Positions 1-6,193 of a stretch of DNA of 6,697 nucleotides are shown here, in pieces. A program made the translations under genes and the position numbers. This DNA comes from Candidatus Omnitrophota bacterium (GTDB taxonomy: Bacteria > Omnitrophota > Gorgyraeia > 2-01-FULL-45-10): the NCBI GenBank assembly GCA_028716065.1, contig JAQUQN010000063.1, positions 1 through 6,697 of the forward strand, in the 5' to 3' direction. The notes beneath the pieces are model-generated. The model worked only from the letters and a program-made list of their open reading frames with translations. It had not been told where the DNA came from and searched no databases. Each line of letters begins with the position of its first letter. Within the stretch, counting starts at the first letter, position 1.

Positions 1-251
1 AGCTGCGAGGCGATGCCTATCCTCGACTTATGGCGCGTATCCACGAGGATGAGCCGGTCTATCCCCTCGAGGCTGCAGCCCTTCTCCGCCTCCACCGCTA
101 TGATGTCTTTCGCCAGAGAGAGAAATTCCCTCACCGACCGTTCCGGGGAGCCGGGCAAGAGGAGCCGCGCCTCGGGATAGAGCTTCCTCGCCGCGACTAG
201 CGATCCCAGCGCGTCAAAATCCGCGTTCATGTGTGTCGTTATCAGATCCAT
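1..251 (-). CDS. DHH-family phosphoesterase domain, N-terminal part of a probable DHH-CBS-poly(A) polymerase/tRNA nucleotidyltransferase-like protein (partial)
   Basis: Only the first 83 residues are in the window; the gene continues past base 1. The N-terminus opens with a beta strand and the motif TTHMNADFDALGS (residues 5-17). This is the metal-binding motif I of the DHH phosphoesterase superfamily in its NADFD form. A second motif, LVDTRHKSRIG (69-79), carries the conserved Asp71. From family knowledge, NADFD together with the KLYPEARLLLPGS segment resembles long proteins that join DHH, CBS pair and poly(A) polymerase/CCA-adding domains, more than the short NrnA oligoribonucleases, which usually show NPDGDA. 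The CBS and nucleotidyltransferase parts cannot be seen, so the fusion is inferred. ATG at 251 lies 3 nt after the xerD stop and has no clear Shine-Dalgarno sequence, which suggests translational coupling to xerD. Met8 is an unlikely start because it would remove the first strand. Confidence 0.8.
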   Translation of the reverse strand, partial: MDLITTHMNADFDALGSLVAARKLYPEARLLLPGSPERSVREFLSLAKDIIAVEAEKGCSLEGIDRLILVDTRHKSRIGIASQ

Positions 252-254
252 AGC

Positions 255-1142
255 TTACGGGCGCGGATGGAACTGCTTGTGGATCAGTTTCAGCCGCTCC
301 TTGTTTATGTGCGTATATATTTGCGTCGTCGAGATGTCCGAATGGCCCAGCATCTCCTGCACGACCCTCAGGTCCGCCCCGCGTTCCAGAAGGTGTGTCG
401 CGAACGAGTGGCGAAGCGTATGAGGCGTGATATCCTTTTTTATGTGCGCCAATTTTGCCGAGCGCTTTATCATCTTCCAGAAGGACTGCCTCGATATCCT
501 CTTGCCCAGCCGCGAAATAAATAGATGCGGATCCTGCTTGTTCTTCAAAAGTTTCGGCCGGACCCTCTCCATGTACCTTACGAGCGATTCCTTCGCCTTC
601 TTTCCTACCGGTATGATACGCTCCTTGTCGCCCTTGCCCCTGCATTTTATAAATCCGACATCCAGATTGAGATTCTCCTTCGTAAGGTCGACCAGCTCGG
701 ATACCCTCATGCCTGTCGCGTACATCAGTTCCAGCGCCGCCTTGTCCCTGATGCCTAGCCAATCCCTGAGGTCGGGCGTGCCCAACAGTTTATCCACCTC
801 CGCTGCGTTAAGCACGTTCGGAAGAGGACGTATCAGTTTCGGCGCCTCCAGGACCCCGGCAATATCCTCCTTTGCCAGGCGTTCCTGGACAAGGAACTTA
901 TAAAACATCTTTATGGCAACGAGAGCGCGCGAGATGGAATTGCTCGATATCCCCTTATCCTTCAGGCCCATCATGTAATCCGCGATATCCTGCCTCTTCA
1001 CGCTGTCGGGGTCGGTTATCTTTTTCGTCTCGAGATATATTATGAAGTGGCTGAGATCCGTCTTGTATGAAGATATCGTATTTTTGCTCAATCCCCGTTC
1101 GACTGATAGATAATTCAGGAATTCATCCAGTAATGTTTTCAT
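255..1142 (-). CDS. xerD: Tyrosine site-specific recombinase XerD
   Basis: A 295-residue tyrosine recombinase, the usual length of XerC/XerD. Residues 1-90 form the core-binding (SAM-like) N-terminal domain and about 105-290 the catalytic domain. All six catalytic residues are visible: Arg146 (ATGMRVSEL), Lys170 (GKGDKER), His241 and Arg244 (HTLRHSFATH), His267 (LGHSDI) and the nucleophile Tyr276 (TTQIYTH). Their spacing matches E. coli XerD almost exactly. The C-terminal KQFHPRP tail is typical of XerD more than XerC. Known role: with a partner at dif sites, it resolves chromosome dimers at division under FtsK control. Whether this genome has a separate XerC cannot be seen. ATG at 1142 overlaps the stop of the upstream hydrolase gene (ATGA, 1139-1142). 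The nearest purine-rich site is too far upstream, so coupled translation is likely. Confidence 0.95.
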   Translation of the reverse strand: MKTLLDEFLNYLSVERGLSKNTISSYKTDLSHFIIYLETKKITDPDSVKRQDIADYMMGLKDKGISSNSISRALVAIKMFYKFLVQERLAKEDIAGVLEAPKLIRPLPNVLNAAEVDKLLGTPDLRDWLGIRDKAALELMYATGMRVSELVDLTKENLNLDVGFIKCRGKGDKERIIPVGKKAKESLVRYMERVRPKLLKNKQDPHLFISRLGKRISRQSFWKMIKRSAKLAHIKKDITPHTLRHSFATHLLERGADLRVVQEMLGHSDISTTQIYTHINKERLKLIHKQFHPRP

Positions 1143-1783
1143 AAAAACGGATTAGACCTTCTCTCTTCCCCGATCGTAGACGGCTCACCGTGCCCGGGAT
1201 AGATCTCGGTATCATCGCTGAAGGAGAAAAGTTTTTCCCTTATCGACCTTATTATCTGTTCTTCATCGCCGTAATCGAAATCCGTGCGGCCCATGCCTCC
1301 CGCGAAAAGCGTATCGCCCGTGAATATCACGCTGTCCATCTTTAGCGATATCGAACCGGGGGTATGGCCGGGCGTGTGTATTACCTCGACTTCCAACCCG
1401 CCCAGCGTTATCTTGTCGCCTTCTTCCAGAAGCCTTGCGGCCTTGGGCGACCTAAGCGGAAAGAGGAACATGGCGGAGAGGTTCTTTTTTGGATCACTCA
1501 GGAAATCGGCGTCAAGAGAATGTATATATATCGGCACTCCGAAAGAACCGTTGGCGGCTATGTGGTCGCCGTGACCGTGCGTGTTTATTATGAATTTGAG
1601 GTCCAGGCCGGCCTTAGCTATAAATTTTTTCATCTTGCCGGAATCTGCCCCCGGGTCTATGAGAACAGCTTCTTTCGTACCGGGGTCCGCAACGAGATAG
1701 CAGTTGGACTCGAGCGGCCCTACGACAAAACGCTCCAGGATAAAATTATGTTCCTTCTGCTTTGCTTTCGGATTCATCTTCAT
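1139..1783 (-). CDS. Metallo-beta-lactamase-fold hydrolase, glyoxalase II-like
   Basis: A cytosolic metallo-beta-lactamase-fold hydrolase of 214 residues from ATG 1783. The metal ligands are complete: the THGHGDH motif (His69, His71, Asp73, His74), His140 in HTPGHTPGS, Asp157 in FTGDTLF and His198 in YPGHGE. The opening strand ERFVVGPLESNCYLV and the GGMGRTDF segment are typical of the short glyoxalase II-like group (YcbL type). These lack the long C-terminal substrate domain of true hydroxyacylglutathione hydrolase. Thioester hydrolysis is the likely chemistry, but the substrate is unknown. A longer reading would begin at a TTG (1786); ATG 1783 or ATG 1777 is preferred. The gene overlaps the end of the upstream lipoprotein gene by 38 nt and shares ATGA with xerD downstream, so it is inside the operon. 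Confidence 0.9.
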   Translation of the reverse strand: MKMNPKAKQKEHNFILERFVVGPLESNCYLVADPGTKEAVLIDPGADSGKMKKFIAKAGLDLKFIINTHGHGDHIAANGSFGVPIYIHSLDADFLSDPKKNLSAMFLFPLRSPKAARLLEEGDKITLGGLEVEVIHTPGHTPGSISLKMDSVIFTGDTLFAGGMGRTDFDYGDEEQIIRSIREKLFSFSDDTEIYPGHGEPSTIGEERRSNPFL

Positions 1784-2273
1784 CAAAACTTTTCTTCAGG
1801 TAATTTCTCATCTTCTTCGGGCTGAAGTCCGTCTTTATCAGCCGGTCCTCTCTCTCAAGGGTGATCCTGATATTATCCTTGCTCGCGGGGCCCATCGCCG
1901 CGCGCACTATCGTGTCCCTGACACTCTCCAGCCTCTTGATGTGGCGCTCGAGCCCGTCCGCCTTTTCCTTCACGAGTATGTTCTGCATGTCTTTCAGGTT
2001 GCCCACTATCTCGTTTATGCATCTTGAGTCCTTTTTGTTGTTCTTGCCCAGTACACTTATCAGTTCGGACTGCCATGTCATCCAGTAGACATAGTGCTTC
2101 TCATATAGCTCGATGGATGGCTTCTTCTCGTACTTCTTGGTCTGAACGATCCGGGGAACCTTGGGCTTCTCCTTCTTCTTCCTTCTGAATTTTTTTGCTA
2201 CTCCTTCGCATCCCGCGAGATTCGCCAATATCACGAAGGCAAGCAGCGCGGCAATTATCCTTCTCTTAACCAT
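1746..2273 (-). CDS. Small basic lipoprotein of unknown function
   Basis: I do not recognise a family. The 175-residue protein begins with a classic lipoprotein signal: basic MVKRR, a hydrophobic stretch (6-18) and the lipobox LAGC with the acylated Cys22. The mature protein would therefore be membrane-anchored. After the Cys comes a very basic linker (FRRKKKEKPK, about 29-38). A mostly helical region follows (about 55-130), with YEKHYVYWMTWQSEL and heptad-like charged residues in the KEKADGLERHIKRLESV segment, which could be a coiled coil. The tail is acidic (DEDESESKAE). ATG 2273 is well supported: GAGGTGA lies a few bases upstream and includes the ligA TGA stop, so translation is probably coupled to ligA. 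Its 3' end overlaps the next gene by 38 nt. It is the only exported protein in a run of cytosolic enzymes. Confidence 0.8.
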   Translation of the reverse strand: MVKRRIIAALLAFVILANLAGCEGVAKKFRRKKKEKPKVPRIVQTKKYEKKPSIELYEKHYVYWMTWQSELISVLGKNNKKDSRCINEIVGNLKDMQNILVKEKADGLERHIKRLESVRDTIVRAAMGPASKDNIRITLEREDRLIKTDFSPKKMRNYLKKSFDEDESESKAEGT

Positions 2274-2276
2274 CGA

Positions 2277-4283
2277 TCACCTCACCATTTTTTTGAACTC
2301 TTCCTCTCCTATCACCTTTACCCCTAATGCCTTTGCCTTATCCAATTTTGAGCCGGCCTCCTCACCGCAGACCAGAAATGCCGTATTTTTGCTGACGCTT
2401 GACGAAGGATTGCCTCCGGCCTTCCTTACGAGATCTTCGGCCTGTGACCGCGAGAATGATTTGAGCGTACCGGTAATGACCACGGACTTGCCGGAAAGCT
2501 TGCCATGCGTCTCTTTCGTTTTAGCCTGGGCCATCCTGACACCGGCGTCTTTCAACTTTTTCAGTATCTTCAGGTTCTCCTTACTCCTGAAAAAATTATA
2601 TATCGATTCGGCCATGACCTGCCCTATCTCGTGAATGGAAACCAACTCTTCCAGGCCGGCATCCGCTAGCCTTTGGACCGAATTGAAGTTATCAGCGAGG
2701 AGCCACGCCGAATGTTCTCCGACATGCCTTATGCCGAGCGCGTATATGAGGCGGTGAAGTTCGTTCTCCCTGCTCTTCGTTATACCGGCGATGAGGTTGG
2801 CGGCGCTCTTCTCGGCCATCCTTTCCAGGTTCCTGACGGACTCCACCTCGAGATAATATATATCCGCGTAATCCTTTATGAGGCCCTTATCCACGAGCTG
2901 GTCCACTATGGCCGTGCCCATCCCTTCGATATCCATGGCGTCGCGGGAAGCGAAATGGAGGACCGTCTCCTTTATCTGGGCAGGGCATCCTACATTCTCG
3001 CAGCGTATGGCTACCTCTTCGGGTATCTGTATTAATTTGGAACCGCAAGCCGGACATTTCGCCGGGATCCTGAAATACCGTTCCTTGCCCGTCCTCTTAT
3101 CCTTGGCAACACTAAGGACCTTGGGAATTATCTCGCCCGACTTCTCTACATAGACTTTATCCCCTATCTTGACGTCGAGCCTCGCTATCTCGTCGAAATT
3201 ATGCAATGTCGCCCTGGAGACAGTGCTGCCCGAGAGATGGACCGGCTTCAAGAGAGCCACCGGAGTTATCGCGCCCGTTCGTCCCACCTGAACGATTATA
3301 TCTTCCACTTCCGTCATCGCCCTTTCGGCGGGGAATTTATACGCTATGGCCCATCGTGGGCTCTTGGAGGTAGCGCCGAGGCGTTCGCGCGCGGCAAGGT
3401 CATTGACCTTTACGACCATGCCGTCTATTTCAAAATCGAGCTTGTCGCGCCTCGATTCCCATGAATCACAGTATTCTATGACCTCTTCTATGCCTCTACA
3501 CAATTTGAAATGAGGATTGACCCTGAACCCCGCGCTTTTAAGATATTCGAGAACTTCGACGTGTTCCTTGAATTCCATCCCCTCGCAGTGCCCTATCCCG
3601 TAGATATATATCTCGAGATGGCGGCCAGCCACCATCTTCGGGTCAAGCAGTTTCAGCGAACCTGCGGCGGCGTTCCTGGGGTTGGCGAACGGTTCTTCGC
3701 CGTTCCTTTCCTTTTCCCTGTTTATCTTCTCGAACGATCTCGTATTCATGTAGACTTCACCGCGCACCTCGAGAGACCGCGGAACCTTTTTTGTCTCACC
3801 GGCGAATTTGAGCGGTATGGAACGTATCGTTTTGAGATTATTCGATACGTCATCCCCTTCAACGCCGTCGCCTCTGGTCGCGCCCCTCACCCAAATGCCA
3901 TTCTCATACAGGAGCGATATACTCACTCCGTCAAATTTCAATTCCACGACATATCCCACGGAGTCCGCCTTCAGGTTCTTCTTCACCCTCTTGTCAAATT
4001 CCCGTATCTCTTCCGAAGAGTACGTGTTGTCCATGCTGAGCATCGGGGCAATATGCCTGACGACCGAAAAACCCTTCACCGGCTCTCCACCCACCCTCTG
4101 CGTGGGGGAATCCGGCGTGATCAATTCGGGGTGCTCGCTTTCGAGATCTTTCAATTCTTTATACAGACCATCATACTCATGATCGCTGATAGCGGGTTTA
4201 TTCAAAACGTAATAGAGATGGTCGTGGCGGCGTATCTTATCCCGGAGATCCCCTATCTGCTTCCGAATGTCTCTTGTCGCCAT
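2277..4283 (-). CDS. ligA: NAD-dependent DNA ligase LigA
   Basis: A 668-residue, full-length bacterial DNA ligase that seals nicks in replication and repair using NAD+ as adenylate donor. Domain order is standard. Ia (about 1-70) has the NAD-contacting HDHLYYVLN segment with Tyr24-Tyr25. The adenylation domain (about 70-315) has the nucleophile Lys116 in KFDG, RGEVYM, and EIDGMVVKVN. The OB fold (about 318-400) has VGRTGAITPVA. The zinc finger ligands are Cys410, Cys413, Cys428 and Cys433. The helix-hairpin-helix region is about 440-580, and the C-terminal BRCT domain (about 590-668) has GKSVVITGTL. No key residue is missing. ATG 4283 follows the metallophosphoesterase stop by 2 nt and has a good GGGAG ribosome site about 7 nt upstream. 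The following lipoprotein gene starts 3 nt after its stop. Confidence 0.98.
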   Translation of the reverse strand: MATRDIRKQIGDLRDKIRRHDHLYYVLNKPAISDHEYDGLYKELKDLESEHPELITPDSPTQRVGGEPVKGFSVVRHIAPMLSMDNTYSSEEIREFDKRVKKNLKADSVGYVVELKFDGVSISLLYENGIWVRGATRGDGVEGDDVSNNLKTIRSIPLKFAGETKKVPRSLEVRGEVYMNTRSFEKINREKERNGEEPFANPRNAAAGSLKLLDPKMVAGRHLEIYIYGIGHCEGMEFKEHVEVLEYLKSAGFRVNPHFKLCRGIEEVIEYCDSWESRRDKLDFEIDGMVVKVNDLAARERLGATSKSPRWAIAYKFPAERAMTEVEDIIVQVGRTGAITPVALLKPVHLSGSTVSRATLHNFDEIARLDVKIGDKVYVEKSGEIIPKVLSVAKDKRTGKERYFRIPAKCPACGSKLIQIPEEVAIRCENVGCPAQIKETVLHFASRDAMDIEGMGTAIVDQLVDKGLIKDYADIYYLEVESVRNLERMAEKSAANLIAGITKSRENELHRLIYALGIRHVGEHSAWLLADNFNSVQRLADAGLEELVSIHEIGQVMAESIYNFFRSKENLKILKKLKDAGVRMAQAKTKETHGKLSGKSVVITGTLKSFSRSQAEDLVRKAGGNPSSSVSKNTAFLVCGEEAGSKLDKAKALGVKVIGEEEFKKMVR

Positions 4284-4285
4284 TG

Positions 4286-5014
4286 CTACTCTCCCAAAGA
4301 GAGGCGCGAAGCAAGCCGTCCCGGAAGGCCGGCTTTCAGGATCTTCTCCTGCGCCTTCTTAATATCGTACGCCACGCGTCTTATCTCAACTGTTTTTTTC
4401 TCATCATCAAAAACGGCATATGAGGCCCTCGGATCGCCGTCGCGGGGTTGTCCTATGCTTCCGATGTTCACGACGTATTTCCTATCCTCTTCTATCTTCA
4501 CTTCAGGCGCCGCGTTCGCCTTTATGCCGTCTCCCTCCGAATAGAATATACCCGGCACGTGGGAATGGCCCACGAAGCATAAGGACGTCTTCATCAGCTT
4601 CATGCTGATGTAAGCGTCATTAATATCGAGAGTGTAATTAAAATCCTCCGGATGGTCAAGCGTACCATGCACCAGCGTCATGCCGTCGTCTTTATAGATA
4701 AGCCTGAAAGACAATAGATAATCGCTATCGCCTTTGTCCAGCGCGACCTTTGTCCAGAGGATGGCCTCTTTGGCGTATTCGTTAAAATATTCCAGGTCCA
4801 AAAGCCCCAACACTCCCCATTCATGATTACCGCTGACCAGGGCCACCGGCTCCAGGGATTTCACCAGCGCTATGCACGCTTTTGGGTCGGCTCCGTAGCC
4901 CACAATGTCGCCAATGCACAGGTACTTGTCTATATTCAACTTCGAAAGAGCTTCCAATGAAGCCTGGAACGCCTCCAGATTGCCATGTATGTCCGATATG
5001 AGTCCGTAGCGCAT
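4286..5014 (-). CDS. Calcineurin-like metallophosphoesterase
   Basis: A 242-residue metallophosphoesterase of the small YfcE/MJ0936-like group, cytosolic with no signal peptide. The five blocks of the dimetal site are all present: Asp8 and His10 in SDIHGN, Asp36 in GDIVGYG, Asn63-His64-Glu65 in SGNHEW, His116 in VHGT, and His150/His152 in GHSHVPG. The NIGSIGQPRDGDPRASY segment (about 183-199) is a frequent signature of this group. Members hydrolyse phosphomono- or phosphodiesters; the physiological substrate here cannot be told from sequence. The tail after about residue 200 is a basic helix. ATG 5014 begins at the first block as family members do. The 37-nt gap upstream is almost filled by a heptamer tandem repeat, which leaves only a weak ribosome site (GAGAA). 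Confidence 0.92.
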   Translation of the reverse strand: MRYGLISDIHGNLEAFQASLEALSKLNIDKYLCIGDIVGYGADPKACIALVKSLEPVALVSGNHEWGVLGLLDLEYFNEYAKEAILWTKVALDKGDSDYLLSFRLIYKDDGMTLVHGTLDHPEDFNYTLDINDAYISMKLMKTSLCFVGHSHVPGIFYSEGDGIKANAAPEVKIEEDRKYVVNIGSIGQPRDGDPRASYAVFDDEKKTVEIRRVAYDIKKAQEKILKAGLPGRLASRLSLGE

Positions 5015-5017
5015 TTC

Positions 5018-5045
5018 TCAGCTTTCAGCTATCAGCCATCAGCTT
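5018..5045. repeat. Heptamer tandem repeat TCAGCYW, four units
   Basis: Four consecutive 7-nt units follow the consensus TCAGCYW (5018, 5025, 5032 and 5039), with a degenerate fifth, TCGGCAT, at 5046-5052. On the coding strand this reads as repeats of WRGCTGA. It fills nearly all of the 37-nt gap between the acylphosphatase stop and the metallophosphoesterase start, so it lies in the leader of the latter gene within the operon mRNA. No function is assigned. Confidence 0.85.
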
Positions 5046-5051
5046 TCGGCA

Positions 5052-5327
5052 TTAAAAGAATGCTATATCAAAATTACTAAATTCGCCTGTCGCTTCTTCC
5101 CAGGTAAGGTCAATATCCCGGATATAATCCTTGAATACGGTCTCGATCTTACGCAAAAATCCGTTCAGATCGGACTCTTCACCCTCTGCCAGGACTTCCA
5201 CGCGTCCATCTCTCAAGTTCTTGACCCAGCCTCTTAAGCCCAGCGAACCGGCCACCCTTTCAGCGGTAAACCGGAAACCGACTCCCTGTACGGAACCCGA
5301 GTAATATGCGTGAAGACGCTTATCCAT
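5052..5327 (-). CDS. acyP: Acylphosphatase
   Basis: A 91-residue acylphosphatase, the usual size for this one-domain alpha/beta sandwich. It hydrolyses carboxyl-phosphate bonds such as acetyl phosphate or carbamoyl phosphate in the cytosol. The signature YSGSVQGVGFRFTAERVA holds the phosphate-binding Arg19, and GWVKNLRDGRVEV holds the catalytic Asn37. The reading frame is open to an ATG at 5387, which would add 20 residues (starting MAGLKKPG) and overlap the RNase III gene by 50 nt. ATG 5327 is preferred because it gives the standard family N-terminus and sits 10 nt after the rnc stop. No Shine-Dalgarno sequence is visible before it, so reinitiation from the upstream gene is likely. Confidence 0.93.
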   Translation of the reverse strand: MDKRLHAYYSGSVQGVGFRFTAERVAGSLGLRGWVKNLRDGRVEVLAEGEESDLNGFLRKIETVFKDYIRDIDLTWEEATGEFSNFDIAFF

Positions 5328-5337
5328 GTCAAAAACG

Positions 5338-5787
5338 TTATACGACGGCGCGCAGGATAAGTTTCCTGGCTTCTTCAAGCCCGCCATCGAGATATACAGC
5401 CGCCACTACGGCCTCAAGGCAGGCGGAGAGGTTCGTGGAATTGCGCCTGCCACCTATCTTCTCCTCACCCTTGCCAAGCAGCATATAAGAGGACAAACCC
5501 ATTGCCTCTGCCTTCTTGCAGAGGTTCTCTCTATTAACGATCAGGGAGCGCAGCCTCGTCAGCTCCCCTTCGGATAAAGCGTTATCTTTACCGTACAGAT
5601 ATTCCGCGATGACCATGCCCAAAATACTGTCTCCGAGAAACTCCAGCCTGTTATAATCCTTTACCGATGCTTCCCTGGATTCGTAGGCGTAGGATGGATG
5701 AGTTAGGGCTTCTGCCAGAAGGGCCTCATCTCTGAAATGATAATTCAATGCTTCCTGGAGCGCGGCAAGAGTGTTGATATACTGCAT
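5338..5787 (-). CDS. RNase III domain protein lacking the dsRNA-binding domain, with an altered active site
   Basis: A 149-residue protein made only of the RNase III nuclease domain. Family hallmarks are clear: LLAEALTHPSYA (23-34), the signature NRLEFLGDSILG (46-57), SEGELTRLRS (72-81) and LEAVVAAVYLDGG (124-136). Bacterial RNase III is normally about 220-250 residues with a C-terminal dsRNA-binding domain. Here TAA follows RKLILRAVV, and acyP starts 10 nt later, leaving no room for that domain in any frame. Aligned to E. coli RNase III, Glu49, Asp53 and Glu125 match Glu41, Asp45 and Glu117. Ala122 (codon GCC) stands where Asp114 is expected, and Asn46 replaces Glu38. It could be a low-activity nuclease, a specialised rRNA factor or a decaying gene. 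It is not Mini-III by signature. ATG 5787 is the first good start; the ribosome site (GAG) is weak. It heads the eight-gene run. Confidence 0.88.
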   Translation of the reverse strand: MQYINTLAALQEALNYHFRDEALLAEALTHPSYAYESREASVKDYNRLEFLGDSILGMVIAEYLYGKDNALSEGELTRLRSLIVNRENLCKKAEAMGLSSYMLLGKGEEKIGGRRNSTNLSACLEAVVAAVYLDGGLEEARKLILRAVV

Positions 5788-5815
5788 TTCTCGAATAAAA
5801 TAGACAGTTTATGGC

Positions 5816-5911
5816 CCGCCTTCGTGTATCGGGTTATTCAGTGTAGTTAGCCTTCGGCGGGCTCATCCGCCGTACGCTATCTTCCCTGAATAACCCAACA
5901 CAGGAAGGCGG
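5816..5911. repeat. 96-nt palindromic element (long imperfect inverted repeat)
   Basis: Two 26-nt arms, 5816-5841 and 5886-5911, are reverse complements at 23 of 26 positions, including a perfect 11-bp core (CTGAATAACCC at 5886-5896). Inside are two more symmetric pairs: TAGC (5848-5851) with GCTA (5876-5879), and CGGCGG (5855-5860) with CCGCCG (5867-5872) around a 6-nt loop. The whole element could fold into one long hairpin. Its outer edge starts one base after the CCA of tRNA-Pro. It may terminate tRNA transcription, although no U-run follows, or it may be a mobile palindromic repeat. It separates the tRNA from the rnc-led operon. Confidence 0.85.
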
Positions 5912-5912
5912 A

Positions 5913-5988
5913 TGGTCGGGAAGGTGGGATTTGAACCCACGGCCTCTTGGTCCCGAACCAAGCGCGCTAGCCACTGCGCTACTTCCCG
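5913..5988 (-). tRNA. tRNA-Pro, anticodon CGG, CCA encoded
   Basis: A complete cloverleaf reads on the minus strand. The acceptor stem CGGGAAG/CTTCCCG has seven perfect pairs. The D stem is GCGC/GCGC with loop AGTGGCTA, and the anticodon stem is CTTGG/CCAAG with loop TTCGGGA. A 5-nt variable loop precedes the T stem GTGGG/CCCAC with loop TTCAAAT. The discriminator A and an encoded CCA end the gene (5913-5915). The anticodon CGG reads the proline codon CCG. The CGGG...CCCGA ends are usual for bacterial tRNA-Pro. Confidence 0.97.
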
Positions 5989-6028
5989 ATTAGACAACTA
6001 ATAACCTATTTATCAAAAAGAACTTGTT

Positions 6029-6171
6029 GGTGGGATTTTCCCGCCTAAACCCGACAAGATACTATGCATGCGCGGGACCCCGCCATATTGTGTATAGCGT
6101 CTGGCTTAGGCGGGGGAACCCACGGCCTCTTGGTCCCGAACCAAGCGCGCTAGCCACTGCGCTACTTCCCG
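6029..6171 (-). pseudogene. Interrupted tRNA-Pro(CGG) copy, split in the T loop and lacking the 3' acceptor strand
   Basis: Bases 6116-6171 are identical over 56 nt to nucleotides 1-56 of the intact tRNA-Pro (5933-5988). The match stops exactly after the TTC of the T loop. The next 10 tRNA nucleotides (57-66, AAATCCCACC on the minus strand) reappear at 6038-6029, after a 77-nt insert (6039-6115). T-stem pairing could therefore still form around the insert. Beyond nucleotide 66 the 3' acceptor strand does not match: only 3 of the 7 acceptor pairs could form, and there is no CCA. It is therefore probably non-functional as a tRNA. The two copies sit in tandem with start points 183 nt apart, which suggests an old duplication later interrupted and eroded. 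Confidence 0.85.
6039..6115. repeat. 77-nt palindromic insert in the tRNA-Pro copy
   Basis: The insert is bounded by perfect 9-bp inverted ends, CCCGCCTAA (6040-6048) and TTAGGCGGG (6106-6114). Inner arms are also roughly complementary, for example AGATACTAT against ATAGCGTCT with several mismatches. A nested pair CCCCGCC (6078-6084) and GGCGGGG (6109-6115) could also fold. The CCGCCT ends and a shared CCGCC plus GTGTAT arrangement resemble the 5816-5911 element, so the two may be one family. No clear target-site duplication is visible. Confidence 0.65.
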
Positions 6172-6193
6172 TGAAATTTATACATAAATTTCA
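6172..6193. repeat. Perfect AT-rich palindrome next to the tRNA copy
   Basis: TGAAATTTAT (6172-6181) and ATAAATTTCA (6184-6193) are exact reverse complements around a 2-nt spacer. The palindrome touches the 5' end of the interrupted tRNA-Pro copy. It could be an operator for a dimeric regulator, a recombination site or a hairpin; the sequence does not decide among these. Confidence 0.7.

Noticed and set aside
214..762. Minus-strand open frame of 182 codons inside xerD
   Set aside because: It is an alternate frame within the xerD coding region, low in complexity and rich in Gly, Arg and Glu, with no family features.
3510..4544. Plus-strand open frame of 344 codons
   Set aside because: It lies antisense to ligA and the metallophosphoesterase gene, both of which have complete motifs. 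Its translation shows no domain and it crosses two real genes.
5328..5345. Frameshift at the end of rnc hiding a dsRNA-binding domain
   Set aside because: acyP begins 10 nt after the rnc stop, and no frame in or after this point encodes a dsRNA-binding domain, so the domain is absent.
5328..5387. Upstream start of acylphosphatase adding 20 residues
   Set aside because: It overlaps rnc by 50 nt, and the extra residues have no counterpart in the family; ATG 5327 gives the normal N-terminus.
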